DNA of 64,000 bases from Corynebacterium sp. BD556 (GTDB lineage: Bacteria > Actinomycetota > Actinomycetes > Mycobacteriales > Mycobacteriaceae), in contig NZ_CP141643.1 in NCBI RefSeq assembly GCF_038452275.1, positions 2,046,001 to 2,110,000 on the forward strand, in the 5' to 3' direction. The notes beneath the pieces were generated by a model. It was not told where the DNA came from and made no database searches. It saw only the letters and a list, made by a program, of their open reading frames with translations. The position numbers and the translations under genes are program-made. Positions 28,459 through 38,293 of the stretch are shown piece by piece; positions within the stretch are counted from its first letter, which is position 1, and the number at the start of each line of letters is the position of its first letter.

Positions 28459-31370
28459 GGTTTTTCCTCCACCTTCTGCGACAGCGGTTTCGGAGCATCA
28501 GCCGGGTTGATCGGCTCCGGGTGAGCGTGGGCAACCTCATCCGGTCGTTCGGGATCGGGGACGTCAGGAAGCGGATTGAGCCCCCCACGGCGATAGCTCA
28601 AGTTCTCCACCTCGGTGCCCGGGCGGAGGTAGCCGCCGAGCTGATTAATCGCCTGGGTGATCATTCCCAACACCGCCAGGTAAATCCCGAAGTCAAACAG
28701 CAAAGAAGTGGTCAAGTGTTCGCCGGCGACCTCGCCGTGGATAGCGTAGAGGAACCCGCCCTCGATGAAGCCCAGGAAGCCGGTGGAAATGGCGATAATG
28801 ATGCCCCAGCCGGCAAGGCGCGACGGGGTCAGCCAGCGCACCACGTAAGCATCTGCGCCGCGAGAGAGATAATTTAGACCGAAAGCTGTCGCCATGACCA
28901 AGGCGGCGACGAACCCGCCACCTGGGACGGTGTGGCCGCGGAAGAAGATCAGCACAGAGAGCACCGCGAGCACCGGAACAACCAGCGCGCTGACCTTGCG
29001 CAGCGGCATGGAGTTCAACTGCGACTGGCCGAAGGGCCGTGGGCGGGTGCCAGCTTCAAACATGTGGCGCGGCATGGATTGAGTCACCGCGAGAATGACC
29101 ACGGCGGCCATGCCGAGCACCGACAGCTCACCTAAAGTATCTATGCCACGGAACTCAACGATGATGACGGCGACGATGTTGTTCGCTCCCGTCAACACCC
29201 CGCCTTCGGTGAGATACCACATGGCCAGATCAGAGCGCTCACGGCGGCCCGTCAATGCCCACACACCGGCAAAAGACACAATACCGGCGAGCAAGGCCAA
29301 CACTAAGGCGTAGCTGCGGCGCCGCGGAGGGGTCTTCGGGAAGGCACGCGGCTGGTAGCGCAGCACGAGCATGATCACGATGACGGTCAGCGACTCCACC
29401 AGAAGCTGGGTCAAAGCGACATCCGGGGCGCCGAGTAACAACATCTGCAAGGACATGCCGACGCCTACCGTGCCGAGTAAAACTGCGGCGGCGAGGCGGC
29501 TGCGGCTAAAGATCATGCCGCCTACTGACATAGTGATGATTGCGAAAGGGATCAGGTCCCACCAGTTGTCCAAGCCCTCGGCGCGGGCCCCGGCCGCAAC
29601 TCCGTCGATGCCGTCGCTGAGCAGGATCGTTGACAAACCGAGAGCGATAACGGTGCTGATGAGCCACAACAGGTGGCGCGAAGGATTCAAAACATCAGCC
29701 ATCCGGCCGAGTCCGCGGCCGCATTTAGTGAGGACGTGAACAACACCGTGCAGGGCGTCGTTGCCGCTAAACGGCAGTAACTGGCGGTTGTTAACGGCCT
29801 CAAAGACCGGCTTGCGCACAAAGATGAAAGCAACACCGGCGGCCAAAACAACAAGAGAAACCACCAGCGGGGCGGTGATGCCGTGCCAAATGGCGGTGTG
29901 CGTGGCAAAGCTTTCGTCTCCCGTGATTGCGCGAACGCCCGCGGCCAGCGGGGTATCCACCCCGACGAGGAAAAAGGGCAGCACCAAAGACATCAGACCT
30001 GGCAGCGCGGCTGGCAGCCAGAGAGAAACCGGCGCCTCGTGGACTTCGTCCATCGGTTCGGTACCGTCGACGAAAGCACCAAAAACAATCTTCGCCGAGT
30101 ACACGAAGGTGAGAAACGCGGCGATACCGGCCACCACCAGCAACACCGGCCCGGCGGGGGAGTCCTGGAAAGCGGTGAGGATCGACTCCTTCGACACAAA
30201 ACCGAAAAGTGGCGGGATCGCAGCCATCGACGCGGCTGCTACCACCGTGGAGAAGAAGGTAAACGGCATATTGTCGTATAGCTTGCCCAGGCGACGAGTA
30301 TCGCGGGAGCCCGCCTCGTGGTCCACCACACCAATTAGCATGAACAGAGAGGATTTGAACAGGGCGTGCGCCAAGGTGTGCAAAAGTGCCGCGGCAAGCG
30401 CAGCGGGAGTGCCCACGCCGATCGCGGCGACGATCCAGCCCAAGTGGGACACGGTTGAATAAGCGGTCAGGTGCTTCAAGTCAGTTTTGGTGATTGCGAA
30501 CAGCGCCGACATCACCGCGGTAAAAAGCCCGACCGTAACCAGCAGGGTGTTCCAGGCGGCAATGTCGTGGAACACAGTGGAAAAGCGCAGCAGCAGGTAA
30601 ATGCCGGCTTTCACCACGGCGGCGGCGTGGAGAAACGCCGAAACTGGGGTGGCGGCGGCCATCGCTTCAGGCAACCAAAAGTGGAAGGGAAACTGCGCGG
30701 CCTTGGTGAAGGCGGAAACCGCCACCAGCAAGGCAATAGCCGTGGTCAAACCGCTGTTTGTGGCCAAAGCTTCAGAAGCGAGAATCGCAGAGACTCGCGT
30801 CGTACCCGTTGCCATGGCCGAAAGGCCAAGGCCAGCCAAAAGCGTCAGGCCGCCGAAAAACGTCAAGATCAACGTCCGGTAGGAACCGGCTTCACCCGAA
30901 GATCCCGAGCGGGCAATGAGGAAGAACGAGGCAATGGATACTAGCTCCCACCCCACAAACAGGAGCACGATGTCGTCGGCAAGCACAAGCAGAAGAACAG
31001 ACAACGTAAACGCCGTCATAATCGTGTAAAAACTTGTGTTGCCCTTGCCGCGTGGCAGGTAAGCTGCCGAATACGTCAACACCACCCCGCCGATAACTAA
31101 GGCAAGCATGGCGAAGAAAATGCCCAGCCCGTCTGCCCGCAAAGCGAAGTCGACTTGCGTACCTGGGCCCAGCAAATCCCGGGCCCACGGAATGGACCAC
31201 ACCACATCGTGCCCGTCAATCACACGGGGGTACTCACGTCCGAGGGTGAAAGCGGCACCGAAAAGCACCAGCGCCAGCGGCCACCCCGCCCTCCTGTCCA
31301 TGATGCGCACCAGTAGCGGCGACAGAAGCACTGTCGCAGCAACTAACGCCACCACGAGAGGTAAAGTCAT
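28455..31370 (-). CDS. mnhA: Mrp/Mnh cation:proton antiporter fused subunit A-B
   Basis: A 971-residue fusion. Residues ~1-780 are the NuoL-like MnhA (FVGWELVSIASFFLIARSG; KAAQFPFHFWLPEAMAAATP) with its C-terminal DUF4040-like part. The last ~190 residues are MnhB, recognisable from RGHTVPGGGFVAALV. No separate mnhB exists in the operon, so the six genes encode all seven subunits. I chose the ATG at 31370 with GGAGAGG upstream; the frame continues 7 codons further. Confidence 0.93.
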   Translation of the reverse strand: MTLPLVVALVAATVLLSPLLVRIMDRRAGWPLALVLFGAAFTLGREYPRVIDGHDVVWSIPWARDLLGPGTQVDFALRADGLGIFFAMLALVIGGVVLTYSAAYLPRGKGNTSFYTIMTAFTLSVLLLVLADDIVLLFVGWELVSIASFFLIARSGSSGEAGSYRTLILTFFGGLTLLAGLGLSAMATGTTRVSAILASEALATNSGLTTAIALLVAVSAFTKAAQFPFHFWLPEAMAAATPVSAFLHAAAVVKAGIYLLLRFSTVFHDIAAWNTLLVTVGLFTAVMSALFAITKTDLKHLTAYSTVSHLGWIVAAIGVGTPAALAAALLHTLAHALFKSSLFMLIGVVDHEAGSRDTRRLGKLYDNMPFTFFSTVVAAASMAAIPPLFGFVSKESILTAFQDSPAGPVLLVVAGIAAFLTFVYSAKIVFGAFVDGTEPMDEVHEAPVSLWLPAALPGLMSLVLPFFLVGVDTPLAAGVRAITGDESFATHTAIWHGITAPLVVSLVVLAAGVAFIFVRKPVFEAVNNRQLLPFSGNDALHGVVHVLTKCGRGLGRMADVLNPSRHLLWLISTVIALGLSTILLSDGIDGVAAGARAEGLDNWWDLIPFAIITMSVGGMIFSRSRLAAAVLLGTVGVGMSLQMLLLGAPDVALTQLLVESLTVIVIMLVLRYQPRAFPKTPPRRRSYALVLALLAGIVSFAGVWALTGRRERSDLAMWYLTEGGVLTGANNIVAVIIVEFRGIDTLGELSVLGMAAVVILAVTQSMPRHMFEAGTRPRPFGQSQLNSMPLRKVSALVVPVLAVLSVLIFFRGHTVPGGGFVAALVMATAFGLNYLSRGADAYVVRWLTPSRLAGWGIIIAISTGFLGFIEGGFLYAIHGEVAGEHLTTSLLFDFGIYLAVLGMITQAINQLGGYLRPGTEVENLSYRRGGLNPLPDVPDPERPDEVAHAHPEPINPADAPKPLSQKVEEKP

Positions 31371-31544
31371 TACAGCCTCTCCACGGCCCAAAAAAACAGC
31401 CTGCTACGTTGGTTGGAAAAAGTTGAAACCATTTCAGGTTAGCAACTTTGACGGCCCCGCCCATAACGATTTACGCAATCGGTGCCGGTGGTCGCCGGTG
31501 AGCCTGGCCGTCAAACTGGCAAGCCGGGGCTATATTTGCCAAAC

Positions 31545-32945
31545 ATGAGATGGCGTCTCCTTCCCGCGGCCGGCCTGCTGATCGCCGGGGCTTTCCTCCC
31601 CATGAGCCCCGTGTCTACTTGGACTCCCAACAACACGGAGCCAGACGATTCAGCCACCACGGGCGCACCCGCGACAGCTCCCGGACCCGACAACCTTGTC
31701 GACGCCCGCCGTGCCGCCGGCGAAGCCGCCACCCAGGCAGGTTTTCTCACGCAAGGCACCGCGCAACTCAAAGACGGTGTCGGTCAGCTCGACCAAGGCT
31801 CACAGCAGCTAATCGACGGCATCGCAGCTGCCCACACCGGCTCCCAACAACTATCCACGGGCATGGTGCAGCTTCAGGCAGGCACCGGCCAGCTTGCCCG
31901 CGGCGCCACCGAAGTCGCTGACGCGGTCGGCGGCATCGTCGACCAAGTCGTCGGTTTCGAGGTTGTGCGCGGTCAAGTCCTCGCCGGCATCGACGGGGCG
32001 CTCGCGGGGATGAAAAACTCCAAAGACCCCGATGTGGTGGAAGCACGCAACGCCCTGCGGGATTTGCGCGGCCAGGCGGTCACAGCGGAGCTGCCGCCCG
32101 ATGTCGTCGCGCAGATGAACGAACTGAAGTCGGGCTCACGCGAAGTGGCCAACCAGCTCTCGGTGCCTGGTTACGCCTACCACGACGGCGTCTACGACGC
32201 GACTAAGGGGGCGCAGGACCTGGCCGCGGGCCTCAGCGAGCTTAACAATGGGGCAGGAGAGGCAAACAAGGGCATCAGCGAGCTGCGTGAAGGTGCCGAC
32301 AAACTCGACGGCGCCGCCGTGCTGACCTCCCAAAAAATCGACGCTGTGCGACGCGCGATCCCAGCCGCAGCGCCGGCGGCCGGTGCCGAGCCGGGTGCGG
32401 CGCGCTCCGCGCTGGCACCTTTAGCCGCCATGCTGATCAGCGCGATGCTGCTCGTGGGTGGTTTCGCCCTTGCCGCGCTATCGCTTGCCGCTGCCCGCCA
32501 CCGCCGGTGGATCCTGCTCGGAGGCGGAGTGTTTACCGCCCTGCTCGGCTTCCTTTTGGTCTATGTCCTCAGTGTGGGCATGACTCCAGCCAGCCTTGGA
32601 ATTGCAGCGGCGGCGTCGCTGGCGGGGGTTTTTGGCTCGGCTGGCATGTCGCGCATCGTGCTGACGGCAGCCGGGCCCCGGGTCGGAGGAATTGTGGCCG
32701 GCGCCCTCGTCGCCGCCCAGGTCGGGGTGGTTGGCTGGGTGTGGAAGACCGCCGCAGCGGGTACTGTGCCTGGGATCGTGGATACGATTTCCAGTGCCTT
32801 GCCCATGCACTGGTCTACCGCGGCTTTGTCCGCCGCCGGCAACGGGGGCTCGCCCGCCGCTGTAGCTAGCGGCATAGCGCTTGGGGCAGCCGTGGCTGTC
32901 CTCGGGCTTTTCGGCGGCCAACGCCGGGCCGCAGTGGAGGGCTGA
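31545..32945 (+). CDS. YhgE/Pip-like membrane protein with coiled-coil heptads
   Basis: A 466-residue protein: one N-terminal membrane anchor, a ~270-residue extracytoplasmic region with QLxxGxxQL-type repeats (QLKDGVGQLDQGSQQL; ELNNGAGEANKGISEL) seen in YhgE/Pip and EsaA-like proteins, then about five C-terminal helices. TATATT lies 8 nt before the ATG, so leaderless. Related proteins act as phage receptors or in envelope transport. Here the role is unknown. It diverges from the mnh operon. Confidence 0.72.
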   Translation: MRWRLLPAAGLLIAGAFLPMSPVSTWTPNNTEPDDSATTGAPATAPGPDNLVDARRAAGEAATQAGFLTQGTAQLKDGVGQLDQGSQQLIDGIAAAHTGSQQLSTGMVQLQAGTGQLARGATEVADAVGGIVDQVVGFEVVRGQVLAGIDGALAGMKNSKDPDVVEARNALRDLRGQAVTAELPPDVVAQMNELKSGSREVANQLSVPGYAYHDGVYDATKGAQDLAAGLSELNNGAGEANKGISELREGADKLDGAAVLTSQKIDAVRRAIPAAAPAAGAEPGAARSALAPLAAMLISAMLLVGGFALAALSLAAARHRRWILLGGGVFTALLGFLLVYVLSVGMTPASLGIAAAASLAGVFGSAGMSRIVLTAAGPRVGGIVAGALVAAQVGVVGWVWKTAAAGTVPGIVDTISSALPMHWSTAALSAAGNGGSPAAVASGIALGAAVAVLGLFGGQRRAAVEG

Positions 32946-33030
32946 GAGGGGCCTTTGTGCGTGCCACCGGGATGGGCCGACCCAGCAAAGCCCGCCCCAA
33001 TTCTGCCGGAAGATAAGGGGGAGACGATTA

Positions 33031-33070
33031 AAGCGCTTAGACCCGCAGTGTTGTGCTGGTCTAAGCGCTT
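33031..33070 (-). terminator. Terminator of tRNA-Pro
   Basis: AAGCGCTTAGACC and GGTCTAAGCGCTT form a 13-bp stem right after the 3' end of tRNA-Pro. Read on the minus strand it is followed by TTTAAT. Confidence 0.7.
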
Positions 33071-33074
33071 GTAG

Positions 33075-33148
<74 letters not shown>

Positions 33149-33221
33149 GTTGCCTTTCGCGCCGTCAGCGCGTTGCCCAGGTAACTTTAGTCCAGCGCCG
33201 CGAGAACCCCAAAACGGCAGG

Positions 33222-34124
33222 TCAGTGTCGTTCGGTGACGCGGATGAGGGCGGCTGAAGGCGCGCAGAAAATGCGCACTGGCGCGTATTTGGAGGTGCCG
33301 AGTCCGTTGGAAACTTCCATCCACATGTTGCCGTAACGGTGCAAGCCGTTAGCGCGGGCGCGGTCGATGTCGGAGTTGGTCACGATGGCGTGTTCGCCGG
33401 GGAGGCAGATTTGGCCGCCGTGGGTGTGGCCGGCGATGGCGAGGTCGTAGCCGTCGGATTCGAAGGCGTCGAGGGTGCGTCGATAAGGTGCGTGCAGCAG
33501 GCCGATGGACAGGTCGGCACCGGGGTTGGGGGCTCCGGCGATCTGGGAGTAGTCGTCGAGGTTGTGGTGTGGGTCGTCGACGCCGGCGAGTGCGAGGCGG
33601 ACGTCGGACGCTTTGAATTCGAGTCGTTTGTGGGTGGCGTCTTGCCAGCCGCGTTCGATGAAGGCGGCGCGCATGCCTTCCCACGGCAGGTCAATGTAGG
33701 AGGGTTCGCGTTTTTTGTCCAGCAGGTATGTGATGGGGTTGACGGGGCGCGGCGCCCAGTAATCGTTGGTGCCAAAAACGAAAGCTCCAGGCCGGTTAAG
33801 GAGGGGCCCGAGGGCGTCGAGGACCCAGGGCACTGCGCGCTTATCGGAGAGGTTATCTCCGGTGTTGATGACGAGGTCGGGGTCGAGTTTGTCAAGGCTG
33901 TGGACGAATTGCACCTTTTTGTCCTGGCCGGGGATCATGTGCAAGTCGGTGATGTGGAGGATGTCCAGGCTGGTTTTTCCGCGCCGTAGCACTCCGGGGG
34001 CGAGAAGCGGAAGTTCGTAGGTTTTGAGCTGGAAGTTGTTCAGCTCGCTTAGGCCATAGGCGAGGGTTGCGGCGCCGGCCGCGGCGAGCGTGGCTGGTGC
34101 GATGAGGTGGCTCGGCTTAATCAC
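33222..34124 (-). CDS. Metallophosphoesterase, membrane-anchored
   Basis: About 300 residues: an N-terminal hydrophobic segment, then a calcineurin-like phosphoesterase core with ITDLHM, INTGDN, FGTNDYW (GNH variant) and GHTHGGQ. This binuclear-metal family includes YkuE/YaeI-type enzymes; the substrate is not known. Several GTG codons are possible. I prefer 34124, which has TATCGT 7 nt upstream; GTG 34133 would add three residues. It sits beside ponA, as in M. tuberculosis. Confidence 0.82.
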   Translation of the reverse strand: MIKPSHLIAPATLAAAGAATLAYGLSELNNFQLKTYELPLLAPGVLRRGKTSLDILHITDLHMIPGQDKKVQFVHSLDKLDPDLVINTGDNLSDKRAVPWVLDALGPLLNRPGAFVFGTNDYWAPRPVNPITYLLDKKREPSYIDLPWEGMRAAFIERGWQDATHKRLEFKASDVRLALAGVDDPHHNLDDYSQIAGAPNPGADLSIGLLHAPYRRTLDAFESDGYDLAIAGHTHGGQICLPGEHAIVTNSDIDRARANGLHRYGNMWMEVSNGLGTSKYAPVRIFCAPSAALIRVTERH

Positions 34125-34159
34125 TCGCACCACGATACAGGTCGCGTACTCTCGGATTC

Positions 34160-34609
34160 ATGAGTGAGCTTAAGACGAAGATTCGTGCAGACCTGAAAGA
34201 GTCCATGAAAGCCAAGGAGAAGGGGCGAACCACCACGATCCGTTCGCTTTTGGCTGCGATTCAAACTGCGGAAACTGAAGGGTCGAAGCATGAGGTAGAT
34301 GACGAGGAGATTTTGAAGATCGTCGCCCGTGAGATTAAGAAGCGCCGCGAGTCGGCGGAGATTTACAGCCAGAACGGCCGTGAGGATTTGGCGTCCACGG
34401 AGCTTGCCGAGGTCGCCGTTTTGGAGAGTTACCAGCCGCAGCAGCTTGACGACGCCGAATTAAACGCCTTGGTCAGCGAAGTGATCTCCCAGGTGGGGGC
34501 GACGAGCATCCAGCAGATGGGGCAGGTCATGAAGGCCGCAACGCAAAAGGCTGCGGGCCGTGCCGACGGCAAGCGCCTTTCCGCTGTTGTGCGTGAGTTG
34601 TTGGCTTAG
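34160..34609 (+). CDS. YqeY/GatB-like domain protein
   Basis: A 149-residue YqeY-family protein related to the tail domain of the GatB amidotransferase. The family opening LKTKIRADLKESMKAKEK and the segment YQPQQLDDAEL are clear. Its function is uncertain, presumably tRNA-linked. TACTCT lies 7 nt before the ATG, implying a leaderless transcript divergent from the phosphoesterase. It converges on the PBP with a 5-bp gap. Confidence 0.85.
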   Translation: MSELKTKIRADLKESMKAKEKGRTTTIRSLLAAIQTAETEGSKHEVDDEEILKIVAREIKKRRESAEIYSQNGREDLASTELAEVAVLESYQPQQLDDAELNALVSEVISQVGATSIQQMGQVMKAATQKAAGRADGKRLSAVVRELLA

Positions 34610-34614
34610 GTGTT

Positions 34615-37035
34615 TTAGTTGGTGCCGCCCAAAAACAGTGAGTTCAGGGCGTCGCGTGCTTCGCCGATCTGGGTGGTCAACTCGTCGATTTCTTGTTGGG
34701 AGATCATGGGGGATTGAGGTGGCGTCGGCTGCTGGCCGGTAGTCGGGGAAGTGTTCGCCGGAGCCTCTGACGTGCCGTCGGAGACGTTGAGGGTGACGAG
34801 GGAGCCGGGCCGCAGCATTGGGTCTTGGGGCTTTGCTGAGACGACGTTGCCCCTGGCGACGCCGTTTCCTTTCACGTTTTGCAAGATGACGATGAAGCCT
34901 TCTCTTTCGAGCACCTTCTTAGCTTCCTCAGCGTTGATGCCCGTGACTTTGTCAAGGGCGGTTTGTTTGGTGCCGCGCTGCAGCAGCTTGTTGGACGGGG
35001 GCAGGCCCGCGTCTCGGGCGCCGGGCACGGAGTTGGCCATGCGGAACCAGGCGTCGGCGGCTTCGTTGCCGCCGAATAGGGTGCCCGCTGCGCACTGGCG
35101 CACGGGCGCGGTACACAGCGGGGTGGTCTGGGTGCCGTCGTTGAAGATGTAGGGCGCACCGGCGATGCCGCGGGTGAAGGCTAAAAAGGCGGAGGACTGG
35201 TGTGATTCGGTAGTGCCTGTCTTAGCGGCGACGGGGGTGGTCCACCCGGCGGCTTTGGCGGCGCGCTCAGCGGTTCCAGTTTTGATGTCTTCGGACATGC
35301 CGTGCGCGAGGGTGCCGGCGATGTCGGGGCTGATGGCTTGTTCGCAGTCGGGGCGTTGGATGAAGACTTCGTTGCCGTTGCTGTCTTTGACGCTGACTAC
35401 TGGGTTGGGTTCGCACCAGCGGCCACCGGAGGCTATCGTGGCCGCCACATTAGACAGCTCAAGGGCGTTGACGGCTGTTGGGCCGAGGGTAAAAGAACCC
35501 ATGTTGCCGTCGATGGCGGCTTGGGCGATGGACTGCTCGCCGTCGTATGTGCCTTTGTCTTTGTAGGAGCGAAGTCCTAAACGCACCGCCATGTCAACGG
35601 TTGGGCGTACTCCCACCTTCTGGATCAGTTCGACGAACGTGGTGTTCGGGGACTGTGCCAGGGCATCTTGCAGGCTCAGTTCGGGTGCGTAGGTCCCGGC
35701 GTTTTCGACGCAGTACGCCCCGGCGGGGCAGTTGCGGGCGCCGCCGCCTCCCATGCCGTAGACAACGGAACGCGGCGGGGTGTTCAGTCTGGTTTCCAGG
35801 CCCATGCCCTGTTCCAAGGCGACGGCGGCGGTGAAAATTTTAAACACGGATCCCGCGCCGTTTCCCACCATGGAGGTGGGCTGTGGCCAGATGGTTTGGC
35901 CTTCGTCGAGGTTGAGGCCGTAGTAGCGCGACGAGCTCATGGCGACGATATCGCGGGAGTTTTCGCCGGGACGGATGACATTTAATACACCTGCCACACC
36001 GTGCGTGTTGGGGCTGACGCTGGCGCGGATCGCTTCGACGGTGCTGGCCTGAATCTGCGGGTCAAGGGTGGTGGTGATGGTGTAGGAGCCGCGCTCAAGA
36101 TCTTCTTGGGGCAGGCCTTTGGAGTCGAGGTAGCGCAGTGCATAATCGCAGAAAAACCCGTTGTCTCCTGCGGCGATGCAGCCGTCGGGGAGGCGGTCTG
36201 GCACTTCGAGGATTCCTAATTCGGAGCGGGAGTATGCGTCGGCTTCGGCGTGGGTGATGTAGCCCTGGTCCGCCATCCGGGTCAATACGATGCTGCGGCG
36301 GCCCAGTGCCCCTTCTGGGTTGGTGTAGGGGTTGAGGTATTCCACTGACTGCAGCATCCCGACCAGCAGGGCGCTTTCCGGCACGTTGAGCTGCGCGGCG
36401 GGTTTGCCGAAGTAGGTGCGGGCGGCAGCTTCGATGCCGTAGGCGTGGTTGCCGAAGGAAACTAGGTTTAGGTAGCGCGTCAGGATGTCGTCTTTGGTCA
36501 GTGTCTTGTCTAAGTCGGAGGCCATGCGCATTTCGCGCAGTTTGCGGGGGATTGACTGGGCTGTGGCGGCGGCCGCCTCGTCGTCAGTTTTTGCGTCGAT
36601 TAGCCACAGGTAGTTCTTCACGTATTGCTGGTTGATGGTGGACGCGCCTTGCTCGACGCCGCCGGCTAGCAAGTTGGTCACCATTGCGCGGGCGAAGCCT
36701 TGCATGTCGACGCCTTCATGTTCGTAGAACCTGCGGTCCTCGGTGGACACGAGGGCGTCCTTGGTGCTTTGGGCAATACTTTGGCTGGGGACTTCGTAGC
36801 GTCGTTGGTTGTAGATCCAGGCTATGGGGGCACCCGTGATGTCGGTGATGGTGGTGACGCCGGGGACGTCGCCGTGGGTGAGGTCTGCGAGGTTCGAGCG
36901 CATCGTTTCGTCGGTGCGCGCGATAGCCATGCCTCCCAGCCCGGCGATTGGGGCCAGGCACAGCGCAGTGGTGAGCGCCGCGGCCAGAAGTGCGAGCACT
37001 AATTTGGCGAAGGAGGTCAAAGCATGCACCTTCAC
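34615..37035 (-). CDS. Bifunctional class A penicillin-binding protein with PASTA domain
   Basis: About 806 residues. One N-terminal helix anchors a GT51 glycosyltransferase (DRRFYEHEGVDMQG; QGASTINQQYVKN). The transpeptidase has SVFK, SPN and KTGTTES. A single PASTA domain follows (GINAEEAKKVLEREGF), then a Pro/Thr/Gln-rich tail. It polymerises and cross-links peptidoglycan and corresponds in position to PonA2 of mycobacteria. The start is uncertain: GTG 37035 is used, and GTG 37077 or 37029 are possible. Confidence 0.9.
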   Translation of the reverse strand: MKVHALTSFAKLVLALLAAALTTALCLAPIAGLGGMAIARTDETMRSNLADLTHGDVPGVTTITDITGAPIAWIYNQRRYEVPSQSIAQSTKDALVSTEDRRFYEHEGVDMQGFARAMVTNLLAGGVEQGASTINQQYVKNYLWLIDAKTDDEAAAATAQSIPRKLREMRMASDLDKTLTKDDILTRYLNLVSFGNHAYGIEAAARTYFGKPAAQLNVPESALLVGMLQSVEYLNPYTNPEGALGRRSIVLTRMADQGYITHAEADAYSRSELGILEVPDRLPDGCIAAGDNGFFCDYALRYLDSKGLPQEDLERGSYTITTTLDPQIQASTVEAIRASVSPNTHGVAGVLNVIRPGENSRDIVAMSSSRYYGLNLDEGQTIWPQPTSMVGNGAGSVFKIFTAAVALEQGMGLETRLNTPPRSVVYGMGGGGARNCPAGAYCVENAGTYAPELSLQDALAQSPNTTFVELIQKVGVRPTVDMAVRLGLRSYKDKGTYDGEQSIAQAAIDGNMGSFTLGPTAVNALELSNVAATIASGGRWCEPNPVVSVKDSNGNEVFIQRPDCEQAISPDIAGTLAHGMSEDIKTGTAERAAKAAGWTTPVAAKTGTTESHQSSAFLAFTRGIAGAPYIFNDGTQTTPLCTAPVRQCAAGTLFGGNEAADAWFRMANSVPGARDAGLPPSNKLLQRGTKQTALDKVTGINAEEAKKVLEREGFIVILQNVKGNGVARGNVVSAKPQDPMLRPGSLVTLNVSDGTSEAPANTSPTTGQQPTPPQSPMISQQEIDELTTQIGEARDALNSLFLGGTN

Positions 37036-37242
37036 TACCTTAAGTGATGGTCTCCGCGTGGGGGAATAGTTAAACACCCCTAATTGTGTGACCCATTCGA
37101 CATCATCAAAGCGGTGTGAATAGACTTACATCCAGAAATCTTCTGTTTGGAAACTTGTTTGGGTACGCAAGTGTCGTGCCTGAGTGGGTGACTAAAAGTC
37201 CGCAATGCGGATCTCGTGCATCTTCGTTAAAGGAGAGTTTAA

Positions 37243-37596
37243 ATGACCACCACTTTGAGCCCTGTCGGCATTGCTGTCCCTCAAACCACCAGTAGAAGCG
37301 ATTCGGCTGGCAATCTCGTGGTGGATCGTGGTGAGTGGGTCACTCACGCCCACTGCCGCTCTGGGGATCCGGACGCTTTGTTTGTTCGGGGTGCTGAGCA
37401 GCGCAAAGCCGCAGCGATTTGCCGTCGTTGCCCGGTGATCATGGAGTGCCGTGCAGACGCTTTGGATAACCGCATTGAGTTCGGTGTGTGGGGTGGTTTG
37501 ACTGAGCGTCAGCGTCGCGCTGTGCTGCGCAAGAATCCTGAGGTGACCGATTGGGCCACTCACCTTGCTGAGGGGCGCGAAATAGCGGGACTGTGA
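37243..37596 (+). CDS. whcA: WhiB-family iron-sulfur regulator (WhcA/WhiB4-like)
   Basis: A 117-residue protein with the four [4Fe-4S] Cys pattern (HCRSGD, then CRRCPVIMEC) and the G[VI]WGG turn (FGVWGGLTERQRR), followed by a basic helix that contacts DNA or sigma. The neighbourhood (class A PBP divergent, RidA and an MBL hydrolase downstream) matches whiB4/whcA, tied to oxidative-stress control. AAGGAG precedes the ATG. Confidence 0.9.
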   Translation: MTTTLSPVGIAVPQTTSRSDSAGNLVVDRGEWVTHAHCRSGDPDALFVRGAEQRKAAAICRRCPVIMECRADALDNRIEFGVWGGLTERQRRAVLRKNPEVTDWATHLAEGREIAGL

Positions 37597-37622
37597 TCCC
37601 GGCCCCAGGTAGGGTGTGGGGC

Positions 37623-37778
37623 ATGAAGAAATGGGAGTACGCAACGGTTCCGTTGCTTTCGCATGCCACTAAGCAAATTCTCGACACGTGGGGGGAGGAA
37701 GGCTGGGAGTTGGTCACGGTCACTCCCGGTCCGAACCCCGACAATGTTGTCGCCTACATGAAGCGGGAGGCGCAGTAG
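37623..37778 (+). CDS. DUF4177-type small protein
   Basis: 51 residues. MKKWEYATVPL and GEEGWELVTV are the family signature. It has no membrane segment or signal. TAGGGT is 7 nt before the ATG, suggesting leaderless mRNA. The stop overlaps the ridA-like start by one base (TAGTG), so they are coupled. Function unknown. Confidence 0.8.
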   Translation: MKKWEYATVPLLSHATKQILDTWGEEGWELVTVTPGPNPDNVVAYMKREAQ

Positions 37779-38257
37779 TGGCGACGTGGACGAAACGTCT
37801 CGCGGAAATCGGCATTGAGTTGCCCCCGGTGGCTGCTCCTGTGGCGGCTTATGTGCCTGCTACCCAGGTGGGAAACCAGGTGTGGACCTCTGGGCAGCTT
37901 CCGCTTGTCGACGGCACCCTGCCGGCAACCGGCAAGGTCGGGCTTGAAGTTTCCGCGGGGCAAGCCGCCGAGCTGGCGCGCCGTTGCGCTCTCAATGCTT
38001 TGGCTGCAGTCGATGACCTAGTCGGCATTGACCGCGTCAAACGGGTCGTGAAGATCGTTGGTTATGTTGCCTCCGATCCGGGTTTCGTGGGCCAGCCGGC
38101 GGTTGTCAACGGTGCCAGCGAGCTGTTTACGGAGATTTTCGGCGCAGCGGGTGAGCACGCCCGCTCTGCGGTTGGTGTAGCTGCCTTGCCGTTGAACGCT
38201 CCTGTCGAGGTTGAACTCGTCGTGGAGCTCAACGACGAGATTTTTAGGCGGGAGTAG
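37778..38257 (+). CDS. RidA-family (YjgF/UK114) deaminase-like protein
   Basis: A 159-residue member of the RidA superfamily, whose archetype hydrolyses reactive enamine/imine intermediates from PLP enzymes. Family segments: VWTSGQLPLVDGTLPATGKVG, ALNALAAVDDLVGIDRVKRVVKI. The typical catalytic Arg of true RidA near the C-terminus is not obvious (VGVAALPLNAPVEVELV), so it may belong to a non-archetypal subgroup. GTG start with GGAGG upstream. Confidence 0.82.
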   Translation: MATWTKRLAEIGIELPPVAAPVAAYVPATQVGNQVWTSGQLPLVDGTLPATGKVGLEVSAGQAAELARRCALNALAAVDDLVGIDRVKRVVKIVGYVASDPGFVGQPAVVNGASELFTEIFGAAGEHARSAVGVAALPLNAPVEVELVVELNDEIFRRE

Positions 38258-38293
38258 GTAGCAAACCCGCTGGAAAACGGTAGGCTAAGCGGT

